DNA from: Platanthera guangdongensis
Lineage: Eukaryota > Streptophyta > Magnoliopsida > Asparagales > Orchidaceae
Assembly (NCBI GenBank): GCA_039583875.1
Contig: CM077150.1
Span: 177,143,499-177,207,498, forward strand
Length of the DNA stretch: 64,000 nt
Direction of reading: 5' to 3'
Shown here: positions 1-10,723 of the stretch, piece by piece
How positions within the stretch are numbered: position 1 is the first letter of the stretch
Layout of the letters: each line of letters begins with the position of its first letter
Notes under the pieces: model-generated
What the model was told of the DNA's origin: nothing
The model's database searches: none
The model's input: only the letters and a program-made list of their open reading frames with translations
Translations under genes and position numbers: made by a program

Positions 1-2
1 TT

Positions 3-250
3 AAGGTAAAGAACCGCTGGGCGCGCGTTCTCTTCGATTCAGGCGCTACCCACTCGTTTGTGGCTAGAGCCTTCGTGGAGCGGTTCGGTCTGGGCCTAGA
101 TCCTGTTGGTGGTGCCTTTTGCATTAAGTTCCCCTCTGGTGACTCTGTGGTTACAGACCTGGGTGTCCTGGATTGTCCGATTTTGTTGGGGGATTTTCTT
201 TTTTAGCCAAGGCAGATCTGAAGGTGTTTGACCTGGAGGACTTCGATGTT
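3..250 (+). pseudogene. pol: Protease remnant of element A
   Basis: Retroviral-type aspartic protease fragment. The frame from base 3 carries the active-site motif [10 protein letters not shown] followed by a conserved K-F-P-S-G stretch. A one-base loss near 200 shifts the frame, and the sequence then reads on to the D-V-I-L-G motif that normally precedes G-M-D-W-L. At about 257 it jumps straight into the second half of RT. Compared with element B (about 51983 to 52663), roughly 680 bases are missing, covering the end of protease and the first half of RT. The copy is non-functional. Confidence 0.85.
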
Positions 251-269
251 ATCTTGGGCATTTTGAGTT

Positions 270-1218
270 TTTAGTTATGTCATTTGGTTTGACTAATGCG
301 CCCTCAGCTTTTATGGATGTGATGAACAAAGTTTTCAAGGACTTCCTGGATAAGTTTGTGATTGTCTTTATAGACGACGTTTTGGTATATTCTAAGAATG
401 CGGAGGAGCATGATCGGCATTTGCGTCTGGTCTTGGCGACTCTGAGAGACCATAAGCTATACGCCAAGCTGAACAAGTGCGAATTTTGGTTGCCTCAATT
501 TTCTTTTCTCGGCCACGTGGTGAATAAGGAGCGAATATCGGTGGACCCAGAAAAGATCGCTGCTGTTATGGAATGGGCGAGGCCTGTTACTCCCAAAGGG
601 ATCAGAAGCTTCTTGGGCTTGGCTGGATATTATAGGAGATTTGTAGAGGGATTCTCTACTTTGTCTGCGCCGTTGACCAGGTTGACGCAGAAGAATGCAG
701 CCTTCATATGGGATGGCAAGTGTGAGGAGGCTTTTGAGGAATTAAAAAGAAGGTGATGTTCAGCTCCAGTTTTGTCTTTGCCTACTGAAGATAGTGAGTA
801 TGATATATATGTGGACGCGTCGCACGTCGGACTGGGCTGCGTTTTGATGCAGGGCGGGAAGGTGATTGCGTACGGGTCGAGGCAGCTAAAGACTCATGAG
901 AGGAATTACCCTACGCATGACCTGGAGATTGCAGCTGTGATCTATGCGTTGAAATTGTGGAGGCATTTGCGGTATGGCGCGCAGTGCAAGATTTTCACAG
1001 ATCATAAGAGTTTGAGGTATGTCTTCACTCAGAAAGAGTTGAATCTGCGCCAGCGGCGGTGGTTGGAGTACGTGGTCGACTATGATGTTGAAATCCAGTA
1101 TCATCTGGGTAAGGCGAATGTGGTGGCCGATGCCCTAAGTCGGAAGTCAGGAAAGATTTTCAATCTCTCCGCCGAGCGTCTTGTGGAAGAGTTTCTTTTG
1201 ATGGACATTTCTGTGTGA
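270..1218 (+). pseudogene. pol: RT (C-terminal half) and RNase H of element A
   Basis: The reading frame contains the RT motif [14 protein letters not shown] and the catalytic FIDDV motif (YxDD equivalent), then the connection domain and RNase H. All four RNase H acidic positions are visible: D in YVDAS, E in HDLEIAA, D in FTDHKSL and D in ADALSRK. A TGA at 754-756, just after LKRR, interrupts the frame where B has a leucine codon, and a second TGA ends the segment at 1216-1218. Palm motifs A and earlier are deleted. Identification as Ty3/gypsy RT-RNase H is secure; activity is not possible. Confidence 0.92.
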
Positions 1219-2690
1219 AGCTGCGATTCGCAGAGTAGCTTGGCAGTAGCAGAACCTTCGTGGATTGCGCTTACGCGACTGCATCAGAAAGATGATCCCG
1301 ATCTTTTGCATTTGTACCTTCGAGCTGAAAAAGGTGAATTACCAGATTTCTCTATAGATTATGCGGGTACCTTGAAGTATCGTGGCAGGTTTTGCATTCC
1401 CGCAGTTGGGGATATCCGGGATATGGTGTGCAGGGAAGCCCACGGATCTAGTGTTGCCTACCATCCAGGGTCTACCAAAATGTACCATGATTTAAAGTAG
1501 ATGCGTGGTGGTATGGGATGAAGAAGGACGTAGCCAGATTTGTTTCTGAGTGCTTCACTTGCAGGCGTGTGAAGGCCGACCATGGGAGGCCTGGTGGCAA
1601 GCTAACTCCCTTAGAGATTCCGATGTGGAAGTGGGAGAGTATCTCGATGGATTTCATCACAGGCTTACCGAGATCTCCTAAAGGGCATGATTCAGTTTGG
1701 GTGATCGTAGGCAGATTGACGAAGAGTGCTCACTTTGTACCATTTAAGATCGATTATCCGATGAGGAAGATAGCCGAGCTGTATTTGGATGAGGTTATTT
1801 GATTGCATGGTGTACCCGTGAGTATCATATCAGATCGAGACTCCAGGTTTACGTCTCGTTTTTTTTGGAAGAGCCTTCAAGAAGGGTTGGGTACAGATTT
1901 GAGATATTCCACAGCCTATCATCCCCAGACCAATGGTCAGACGGAGCGAGTAAATCAGATTGTGGAAGATATGATCCGATGCTATATTCTGGACCACGGA
2001 GGAGCGTGGGATGAGCGCTTGCGGCTTATGGAATTTGCGTATAATAGCAGTTATCAAGAAAGCTTGCAAATGGCTCCTTTTGAAGCTTTGTATGGGAGGC
2101 GCTGCAGGACTCCCTTGTTTTGGGCTGAGGTTGGCGAGAGGCCATTGTTGGGTCCAGAAGCACTCGAGGAGATGGAAACTGCTGTGCAGCTTATTCGGGA
2201 AAAGCTTCGGATAGCCCAGGAGAGATATGAGAAAAATGCCAATCGGCGTAGATCGGATTTGGATTTTTTGGTGGGGGACTCAGTATTCTTAAAGGTCTCC
2301 CCTTTGAGCGGAGTCGAGCGTCTTGGCAAGAGCACGAGGTCGGACCCGAGGTATGTGGGCCCGTTTCTGATTGTTGAGCGGATTGGGATAGCAGCTTATA
2401 GGCTGGCTTTGCCCGCAAATTTCTCTGGCGTGCATAATGTCTTCCACGTCAGTCAGCTGCGGGAATGTGTAGCGAATGGCAGACAGGTTTTGGATTATGT
2501 ACCACAGTTTGAGCCGAATCTTTCTTACGTGGAGGTGCCTGTCCGCATTCTGTATTCTCAGGTTCGTGCGCTGCGGAAGAAATCTATTCCGATGGTTAAA
2601 GTTTTATGGAGGAATCAGGATGTAGAGAGCGCGACTTGGGAGTTGGAGTCGGCTATGAGGGAGGCTCACCCTCATCTTTTTTTTCCCTGA
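1219..2690 (+). pseudogene. pol: Integrase and chromodomain-like tail of element A
   Basis: IN follows RNase H, the usual Ty3/gypsy order. A zinc-binding region (H-G-S-S-V-A-Y-H, then CFTCRR) is followed by catalytic D in MDFITGLP, D in SDRDSRFTS and E in QTERVNQ, so the triad is present. The tail has the [10 protein letters not shown] and VFHVSQLRE motifs, then [17 protein letters not shown], a degenerate chromodomain-like end typical of chromoviruses. Breaks: TAG at 1498-1500 (same codon as in B), a one-base shift just after it, TGA at 1800-1802 and a frame change there. From 1803 to the TGA at 2688-2690 the frame is open for 295 codons. Confidence 0.9.
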
Positions 2691-2819
2691 TCTTGTGCCC
2701 GGTATGTTCTGTTTTATTTATATTTATGTAGCCTTTTTTCCTGGCTCTTTCTCTCTCCTTCTTTATGGGAGTGTGGTGAGTAAAGTTTCGAGGCGAAACT
2801 TTCTTTTAGGGGGAGTGGC
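2691..2819 (+). other. 3' untranslated region and polypurine tract of element A
   Basis: Short region between the pol stop and the 3' LTR. It ends in the purine-rich run AGGGGGAGTGGC directly before TGTAAC, the expected place for the plus-strand primer (polypurine tract). The sequence AAGTTTCGAGGCGAAACTTTC just upstream is a short inverted repeat whose equivalent in B reads AAGTTTCAGGACGAAACTTCC. Confidence 0.75.
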
Positions 2820-5800
2820 TGTAACGCCCCCGGTTTTTCTTTGTTTTGTTTGATATTGGATTGGCGTTACGATGACGCATTTCCGGCCCTTCGCCGTTGT
2901 AGAGCGCGGTCCTAGCTCTGTAGGTTCCTTATGTAGCCTGATTGTAGCCAGTTGGCAAGTTTCCCCAGCTAGCCGGGGTCTGTTTTGGTGACTCGGTTGG
3001 GCCTCTTAGGGAAATGGTTGTGTTTTGGCTTCGGGAGGTGTTAGCCCGAGTGTTCGATCGTCGGATGTTGTTTTCGACCGCGTCGTTGTTTTCGTGGCTT
3101 GGTTGTTTAGCTACGGTGTGAGTTTTGGTCGAAATCCGAGATCGTTTGCCTTCGCGTCGTTTCGGCGTTGTTTTGTTAGCTGCATGTTTGTAATGTTTGC
3201 TGTGCTGTGCGTGGCCGTTGTGGCTGAGCTTGTAGGCAGGTGCCTTGTCTCTTGTTGGCTAGGTATTAGTAGGTTTCTTTTTCTGTGTTAGTTTGGGTGA
3301 CACGGCCTGGGTCACGCCCGTGACCCAGGGCGTGTCGTGCTCGGGTAGAGCTCCCGTTTCTCCGGTCGATGAATTTTTGGTCGACAGGGTTTTTTGTTGG
3401 AACACGGCCGTGACACGGGCGTGTCACGGGCGTGTCTCGGGCGTGTCCCCCTTCTGTTCGTCGAGCTGCGCTCGATGGTCGTCAGGCGGTGTTTAGTGAG
3501 AACACGGCCCTGTCACGGGCGTGTCGTGTCGAACACGGGCGTGACATTGGGGTGTGTCTCTCTGTTCGACGATCGGCGCTCCACGATCGTCGGGCGGTGT
3601 TCGAGTTGGTACACGGCCTGTGACACGGGCGTGTCACAGGGCGTGTCCCTTGCTTCGTCGAGCGGAGATCGACTTTCGTCGAGTGGGTAGGTGCGTGAGT
3701 ACACGCCCCGTGACACGGGCGTGTCGGCCGTATCACGGGCGTGTCTGGGGGGCGTGTCCCGTGTTTTCGTCGAGTAGAGATCGACGTTCGTCGAGTGTGT
3801 GAGTACACGCCCCATGACACGGGCGTGTCGGGCCGTGTCACGGGCGTGTCTTGGGCGTGTTCCGTACTTTTTCCTGAAATCATCTTTTGTTGCCGTGAAC
3901 TGCTTTTCCTCCTCATTTTTTTTCATCATTCCCGAGTCTGGAGAGCTTCCAGCGGAAGGGTTTTGAGAGGAGGCGGTGGTTGTTTTGGCCGGCGATTTCG
4001 GGAAGGTTAGAGCCCGTATTTCTCGTGTGATAGCGGATTCGGCTTGCTCTCGGCTAGATCTTCCCTTCCATGTAAGTTTTTCTTGATTTAGGGTTCGATT
4101 CCAGGAATTTCTAAATATCTGATTTCTTTCTTCCCTCAAGTTTCAGCTTTGGTCTTCTAGGTGGCCGATCTTGCCGCCGGAGCCAAGCCGTGGTGCGACT
4201 ATTGTTTGTTTTTCCGAAGAGGTAGAGGCAAGTGGCCCCTTGCCCTTGCCAAATTTATTTCTAACCTATGATCTGCTTTTATTTCTTGTGCATAAGCTCT
4301 GTTCACCTTGTTTTTCCTCCCTAGGGCAGCAGGTTGAATCATTTCATCAAACTTCTAATCAAGTGCTGATTCTTTAATTCTTTTTCTGGAATTTTAATCA
4401 ATGTTCTCTTTTTGTCGGATGTTTAGTGTCCAGTGGGTAGCTAGAGTTAGGGTAAGGTTGCTGTTAGTTGCAGTTTAGGGTTAGCTGCGGTAGCTCCAAG
4501 TAGTTAGGACGGAATGGAGGGTTGGGATTAAATCTCCAACTCTCTGTTCTCGCGCATGAGAGGGCTTTGGCTGCGTTTTTAGCAAGACTTACGTTTACCC
4601 TAAGTGGAAAGCGCTGACAGCGTCGAGTGAGCCGAGCTCACTCAACGCCGTCACCTAGCTTAGGACTTGCGGCTAAGTATTTTTAGGCATCAGGTGAGTG
4701 GAGTTTACTCAACGCTGCGTCGAGTGGGCTCGACATTTTTCTGTCTTGAGTTCATGTGTACCTTAGGATTGTTAGTGTGACTTTTCCCTTCCTTTAGGGG
4801 GTGGTATTGGGTGTTCGGCAAATTTTTGCTTGCCGACTCTTGGGTTGCGGCAGGTGGTGCATGTTTAGTGGCCTCTAAGAGGGGCGAATATTGATGTGGA
4901 GAGCTGTGGCCACGACCTGTTTGCCCTGGTTTGGGTTGGTGTGGGACCCTAAAGCTGCCACTGGCGACCCCTTAGCCCTTTTTGGATCTGATTCTGGTTA
5001 TGTATTCAGATCCATGTTTTTTTGACCACTGCCACTTACCCACGTATTAGGAATGTTAGACTCTTTTGTGGAGCATGTTGCTTTTATTGCTCGCACCTGG
5101 TGTGCCTTGCTGTGCTTTAGACAGTGCTCTTTTCTTACCGTCATGCTTTTTTTTTCTTTTGCTTATAGCAGCTTGTTGTCGGGTTGGTAAACTCTTCTTT
5201 TTGCTCTTAACTCTAATGCTTTATTTACTCTTTTGATTATTTCCTTGCTGAGGTGTTCTTTTCTTGAATGCCTCAGGTCCAGGTTGTAGCCGGTTCTGCG
5301 GCTAGTTCTTTTGGAGGGGCTGGTTTGTGGCCTCTTGGGTAGCTGAGACAGCTGATCCCGATTCTGTGAGGTAGTTCTTTACTTTTCTGTATAGACATAC
5401 ATACTCACCAGTGGGTTCGTGTCAGGTTGTTGGCGCCCACTGGTGGCTTCTTGCGATGCTGGGTATGAACTTAAACTGCTGTTTTTGCCTATTAGTGGTT
5501 GTTTACTTGCTTCTGGGAAGGATTTTTGATAGGTTGCATGTTAGATATTTTAAAACCCTAAAAGCATTATTATATGTATATCATGCATAGCATATTTATA
5601 AACAAAGACACTATATTTCCTTAGCGTAAAAAGACTACATTTTTATATCTATTATATTCACTTTAGAGTCGTGCATACCATGAGTTGTCCCTCGGGGACA
5701 CTTATGCTCACTAGGGTGTCAACTTAATTGAACCAAACTATTTTCTGCTGCGTATACTTATACTTTTAATTGTGGACTAGCTGATCCACCGTGCCGAGGG

Positions 5801-5979
5801 ATACGGCCAATCAACATAACTGCTTTCCTTTCATAATTAATCAACGATTTTCCTTAAAATTTAAGGTGTGGAGTTTTGCCTGAGCGTGTGCAGTTATCCC
5901 CTGCACGACGTGGCATCACGGCACGCGTTTTCTCTAGCTCTGGTACGATTTTATCGTTGAGAAAATGCGGGTTGTGACA
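2820..5979 (+). repeat. 3' LTR of element A (3160 bp)
   Basis: The LTR begins TGTAACGCCCCCGG and ends GCGGGTTGTGACA. It is unusually long. It contains a GC-rich array of short inverted repeats (3300-3870), then a CT-rich and AT-rich remainder. Shared blocks with the LTRs of B include the 'cctgagcgt(g/c)tgcagtt(a/g)tcccctgca' region near the 3' end and the 'gggttcgtgtcag' block. No convincing ORF; the ORFs near 3025-4377 are chance reading frames through the repeats. Confidence 0.85.
3300..3870 (+). repeat. Array of GACACGGGCGTGTC-type palindromes
   Basis: About ten imperfect copies of an inverted repeat with core GACACG-GG-CGTGTC, interspersed with TCGTCGAG...GATCGACTTTCGTCGAG elements. Each copy could fold on itself. 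The same core recurs in the LTRs of C and D, which are diverged from A. Reading frames through the array give long Arg/His/Cys/Val-rich peptides that are not real proteins. Confidence 0.85.
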
Positions 5980-6141
5980 TACAGGCCTTGCGTGCCACGT
6001 AGGTTGTGCCTGTAACACCGCAAGCACCGTCTCTGTCACCATCCGTATGGTCTCCGCCGAGGGAGGTGTAAGCGCTTCAACTGGTGCTACACTCTCATCG
6101 GATTGTTGGGGCTCCGGCTGCCCAGCACCACTCCTCGCCAC
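5980..6141 (-). pseudogene. gag: Gag N-terminus of element D (interrupted by A)
   Basis: Minus-strand frame starting at 6141 that matches the gag starts of C (9578) and E (about 20316): a R-S-G-A-G opening, then P-P-S-x-E-T-I-R and a V-x-x-x-L-A-V-L-Q-A-Q-P block. It runs 54 codons before element A cuts it. The first codon is GTG, preceded directly by an in-frame TAG. The rest of D lies left of the window. Confidence 0.8.
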
Positions 6142-6306
6142 CTAACAATGTACAAAACACCATTACTCAGCAATGTCATAACGGTAATTATACATTGACT
6201 ACACACTAATGCCCCTAACATGCATGAAATATATTCCTAACGGACATTCGTGAGTTCAATTATATTCTCTCCTCCCAAACAATATCAACCTGCTATGATA
6301 CCACTT
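6142..6306 (-). other. Leader and primer binding site of element D
   Basis: Leader between LTR and gag. The reverse complement of 6295-6306 reads AAGTGGTATCAT, giving the core TGGTATCA that pairs with the 3' end of initiator tRNA-Met. It directly follows the LTR end. The block ACGAATGTCCGTTAGGAAT (minus strand) is shared with the leaders of C and E. Confidence 0.75.
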
Positions 6307-7170
6307 TGTAACGCCCCCACTCGTCGCGTGGCATATAACGGTGGGTCCGGCCGGGGACCCACGCCATATGTCATAGACAGGCAGTGGAATTACTTGTGGA
6401 AATCAAAATCTACTCGTACCCTAACTCAATACATTCTAGCGCAGCATTTTACGTTAGCATGAACTCAACTCAAAGAATGTCCACTACTATATAAACTCCA
6501 AATTTATATATCCAAACCAGGAATGTATACAACGCACACACACATTGCCTTAAGGCCTTACAGGTTTCTTTTTATACAAGTACAGCTTCGTACATCGGCA
6601 CGCAGGCCGGCCACACATGAAATCCAACCACGCTTTGCACGGCCTTCAAGGGCCTTTAGCAGCAAGCCTCCAGTCCGCTCATTTCATATCAAGCAACAGT
6701 ACCTACAAACATATTTCCACCAAGGAGCGGCACACAAAGTAACAGTCAGCTTCAGTTGACCACTTATAATGACCCTACCCCTTACCCGGGGCAGTGGTTG
6801 CTTCCCTGTATGCATTGCCATATCATATGAATCAACACTACCAATCACAATCATATCACAAACGCTGGTATCCACCAGATGCACTGTGCACTCAGGGCAC
6901 CTTCTTGGTGTACCGGGTATACCAGTCGTACACCGCCAATCCGAGGCTCTTCACTTGTTGGTTGTCCGGTTCCATCCTAGTCCACCAATCTCCCTGTTGG
7001 CGACATTCCGTCCATACCACTCAGAGGTACTATCTCACGGCATCCACAAACAACACGAGCAGATTGACCCACACCATGTGGTGTAGCAGCCAAGTCTATC
7101 GAGGCTCCCCCGACATTACTACCCATCGACCCCTCACCTATTTCTGATCGACCCACACTATGTGTTGCAG
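6307..7170 (-). repeat. 5' LTR of element D, 3' part
   Basis: In plus orientation this begins TGTAACGCCCCC, the reverse complement of the LTR end GGGGGCGTTACA. It is colinear in reverse with the last part of C's LTR (the GGTCCGGCCGGGGACCCAC block against GGGCCCCGGCCGGACC in C). It stops at 7170, where C is inserted. The sequence resumes at 17765 after the duplicated TGCAG (7166-7170 and 17760-17764). Confidence 0.88.
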
Positions 7171-9353
7171 TGTAACGCTCCGAAACTCAAAAGAGCAACG
7201 GGAGGCGTTCTGGGCCAAATTTGGAATTTGGAAGGGGGCATACGGCCTAGGACACGGGCGTGTCCCAGGGCATGTTGTGTTTGGGTCGACGATTTGGCCG
7301 AGAGGTCGACAAATTCTGGAGTAGACGATCATCGAGCAGCGAATACGGCCTGAGACACGGGCGTGTCTCAGGGCATGTCGAGCTCGTATCGACGATCTGC
7401 CAGGGAAGTCGACGATTTTCGCTCGAAGATGTGTCGAGACATAGAACACGGCCTAGGATACGGGCGTGTCCAAGGCCGTATTGGGTGGTCGATGATCCGT
7501 GCTCGACGAAGTGTCGAGACAATGAACACGGCATGGAGCCCAGGCGTGTTCGGGTATGACACTGGGGTGTCAAATAGGACACGGGCGTGTCCAAGACCCA
7601 TGTGAGTCTCGGGTTGGTGTTGGTCCTATATTGATGGAGGAACACGCCCGGAAACACGGGCGTGTACTGGCTGATACGGGCATGTCAGGTCGAACACGGG
7701 CGTGTCGGTTGCCCGTGTGTTTTTCGAGACGCATCGATTTCGACGGCGAATGGGGGACACGGGCGTGTCACAGGCCGTGTTCGACCCAGATTTTTCATTT
7801 CAGGCCCAAATCGTGGCCGTTCGTTTCTTTAATTTGGGATCCGACGGCTGGGGGCTGCTAGTGCTTAGATATACCCGGGATTGGACCTTTGAAACCCGCA
7901 TTTCACTTGAGTGGTTCTCTTTCTATGTCTAGAGAGAGGGGAGAGCAAAGGAGGAAGAAGTCTAGATCCGGTCACCGACGGAGCTTTGGAGCTCCAAATC
8001 TTGAGCCGACTTCGGATCTATGAAGGCAAGGAGATTGTGGTGCTTTTCATCCGTGTATATTTCCATGGCGCCAAGGACGAACGCTAGGGTAATGATTCTC
8101 TACTTAAACATGTGAAGCTCTACTTATTTTGCATAGGGAAGCACGCTCTCATGCGTTTGCGATGAGTTTTAGGCGTTCCTTCGGGCAGACATGAATGGTC
8201 ACAGTTGTGTACATGTAAGTCTGTAATCGAGAACGGATATAGGCATGATGTGTGAAGCCTACCAGGACAAGTTGGTATGGATCGGTGATGTTGCATTACA
8301 TAAGGGACGGAGAAGACTCCGTGCGAATGGTCGTTTTTCGGGATTTCTACGTGGTAGATTGCAACAGGGATCCTTGGGGATTAACTCCAAGGTGCACCCG
8401 GAAAACTAGGCGGATGCGTGATTCTGCTAACATGGTGGCCTCGGAGCCAACTTGAACATAACCGGGTTATGTGAACTGTGTCACGGAAATGGGACTCCGA
8501 GAAGTTTGACCCGCGCATATGGCTTAAATTGTCGTTGCGATGTGAGCACGGGTTAGGCGGAACCGTACCCGTTTTATGTCGTTCGGTGTGAGTCATTGGC
8601 ATAGATGAGGGTCTTCGGCGGTCTATGACTTAAATTGACGTGACCCATGCCGGGAAGATAAAATGCTCATAGTTTGGCCGTCAAAGTGGCGGTGGTGAGA
8701 TCGGGGTGTCTATGGCTTAAATTGGCGTGACATTGACCGGTTCATCGAGAATGTGCCCTGAGTGCACGGGGTGTGTGGCCATGCGTGCCCACGCATGTGA
8801 CGTAGTGTAATTTTTATACTGCTTGGTTATGCTAATAAAGTGCAGGGAAGGAGCATCGCCGTCCCGAGTTAGGGGCGGGATCGTTATAATTTGGTCAGCA
8901 TTGCTGACCGTTGCTTTGGTTTGCCACCATTGCGGTGGTTTGTGCTTGCAGGTGCTGCAGAGCTAAGCGGTAAATAGCGGGCTAAAGCCCAAGTTGCTGT
9001 GCTGGCCCTCGAAGGCCTAATTCTTAGTGTTTTCTTTTATTCATGTATGGTCGACCTGCGTGCCGAGGTCTGGAAAACACTTCTATTTGAGTAAACAATT
9101 GTAAGGCCTTAAGGTCATTGTACTTATGTATTTGTACGTTCATTTCGTGGCTTGTTAGTGGACATTCATGCTAGTGTTGGGTTTTTTATTAATGCAACTA
9201 TTTTAATTGCTTCTGCTAGAATGCTCTATGTAGGACGTTGATATTAGTTGGATGATTTTCATTGAGTAACCTTCCAGTCTGTCTGTGGTATATGGCGTCG
9301 GGCCCCGGCCGGACCTACTGTTATATGCTATGTGACGGATAGGGGGTGTTACA
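7171..9353 (+). repeat. 5' LTR of element C (2183 bp)
   Basis: Begins TGTAACGCTCCGAAAC, ends GGGGGTGTTACA and pairs with the 3' LTR at 15564-17759. It contains the palindrome array 7250-7790. An internal segment near 8873-8905 (GATCGTTATAATTTGGT) resembles the LTR end plus PBS of element E. No protein-coding content is evident. Confidence 0.93.
7250..7790 (+). repeat. Palindrome array in C 5' LTR
   Basis: About eight copies of GACACGGGCGTGTC-like inverted repeats alternating with TCGACGAT...TCGTCGAG-type elements. The array is repeated at 15645-16190 in the 3' LTR, with several CpG sites changed to TpG or CpA. Confidence 0.85.
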
Positions 9354-9356
9354 ATA

Positions 9357-9368
9357 TGGTATCAGACT
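9357..9368 (+). other. Primer binding site of element C
   Basis: TGGTATCAGACT lies three bases after the LTR end. It is complementary to the 3' end of plant initiator tRNA-Met, the primer used by most chromoviruses. Confidence 0.88.
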
Positions 9369-9577
9369 ACTGGTTTCGATCAGGCTTAAATGAATTCGTG
9401 GGCAAATTCTTTTAAGGGGTGGTGAGCACATGTGTGTGCGTCATCATTATAACAACAAAAGAACCCATGAATGTCCACTTAGGAATGAAAATACACGTGT
9501 TTGAGGAACCTGCGCATTCTTATAATTGCGTTTTGCAATTTTGTTTGGTCTCTTAACGGTGTTTTGTGCAACTATAG
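9369..9577 (+). other. 5' leader of element C
   Basis: Untranslated leader with blocks conserved in E, such as AATTCGTGG-C-AATTCTTTT-AGGGGTGG and GGAATGAAAATACAC. It ends TGCAACTATAG, a good 3' splice-site-like sequence, directly before the gag frame. Several ATGs occur, but none is in an open frame with gag. Confidence 0.6.
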
Positions 9578-10692
9578 GTGACCAGAAGCGGTGTTGGGCC
9601 GTCAGAACGCCGAGTTTCTGAGGCGATTAGTGCACCAAACGATTCTCCTACAACACCTCCATCGACTGAAACCATACGATTGGTTGTTGAAGCAGTGTTT
9701 GTCATGATCAATGCGCAGCCTGCAAGGCAGATGCAGCATCCCGCTCCTACGATGGAGCAGGTAGCACTTCAAAGGGATGAGCCAAGAAGAGTGGATCAGG
9801 TTGTGTTGGAACCGTTGGTGCCGAGGAGGGCAACCGAGAGACAACTCAAACATGTTATGAGCTTCAATCCTCCTGTGTTCTCGGGGTTGGGAACCCCATC
9901 CCAAGCTGAAGATTGGCTCTCTCGAGTGAAGAGAGTCTTGACTGTGACGGAGACGGAGGAGTGGCAGATGATCACTATAGCTACGTTCCTATTGGATGGA
10001 GACGCTAGGCTGTGGTGGGAGGGTTTGGAGCTGCATCTCTTGAGAGGAAGACAACTTACAAACATTTCGATGGAAGAGTTCTCGAGACTATTCTTGGCTA
10101 GGTACTCCCTTCGACGCAGAGGATAGCTTAGGACAATGAGTTCCAGAGGTTAGTACAAGGAGAGAGTAGCGTGGATGAGTATGTCCACGAATTCACTCGG
10201 TTGGGTCGGTATGCTAGCTCTACGTTCACGGATGAGGAGCGTAAGACCAACCGTTTCTACGAAGGTATGAGAGATGACTTGAGGCTACTACTTTCGGGGC
10301 TGATGACGCAGGGCTTCTTGACCCTGGTCAACACGGCCCGCTCTTTCGAGAAGGATATGAAGAATGTACAAGCAAAGAAAAGCTTTGGTGATAAGAATTC
10401 TGAGTTCAAGGTGCCGACTTCCTCAAAGTCTGGGCACCGTAAGTTCTTTAAGAAGGCTAGGACTTTGGGTCCGGCTCCTTCTTTCGGTGCTTCTGGGGCG
10501 ACTACGGGTCGGACCCCGGGTGCATGTTTTACTTGTGGGAAGCCGGGGCACTTTGTCCGTGACTGCTGGAGCAGACGTCCCAAGTCCGAAAGGAAGCCGG
10601 GAGCCACTTATGAAGAGAATGGCAAGGCGGTGGAGTCAACCGCATCCCATTATGCTCCGGCTCAACTAAGGGTTTATAATCTTGGCCAATAA
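9578..10692 (+). pseudogene. gag: Gag of element C (frameshifted)
   Basis: Nucleocapsid/capsid precursor. Segment one (9578-10126) has the capsid block FNPPVFSGLG...AEDWLSRVKR and F-L-L-D-G-D-A-R-L-W-W, typical of plant gypsy gag. A stop and frame change follow, and segment two (10171-10692) has V-D-E-Y-V-H-E-F-T-R-L and one zinc knuckle, CFTCGKPGHFVRDC, with all four ligands. The first codon is GTG with an in-frame TAG just before it; no ATG is available. The TAA at 10690-10692 replaces a glutamine codon present in E. The frame beyond it reaches the intron at 10724. Confidence 0.9.
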
Positions 10693-10723
10693 GAGGCCAT
10701 TAAACAAGCAGATGTGGTGATAG

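Larger units (their letters stand above)
1..5979 (+). mobile_element. Element A: Ty3/gypsy retrotransposon (3' portion)
   Basis: This is the right-hand part of a chromodomain-type Ty3/gypsy element: protease remnant, reverse transcriptase (RT), RNase H, integrase (IN), C-terminal chromodomain-like tail, polypurine tract, then a 3.16-kb 3' LTR. The 5' LTR, leader and gag lie left of the window. The LTR starts TGTAACGCCCC and ends GGGTTGTGACA, almost as in element B, and the pol proteins are closely similar to those of B, so A and B belong to one family (Tekay/Del-like by general appearance). The right boundary is at 5979, where the sequence changes to the minus-strand gag of element D. The right target duplication would be TACAG (5980-5984), but its partner is outside the window. 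Confidence 0.9.

Noticed and set aside
3394..4139. Long ORFs on both strands through 3394-4139 (and 7138-7861, 15548-16266, 18536-19178)
   Set aside because: Arg/His/Cys/Val-rich peptides with tandem repetition arise from reading the GACACGGGCGTGTC arrays; open in several frames at once, no domain.
9578..9580. Accepting GTG as a real start codon of C gag
   Set aside because: Plant nuclear genes do not normally start with GTG; kept as an open question because three elements share it and the TAG just upstream may be a splice acceptor.
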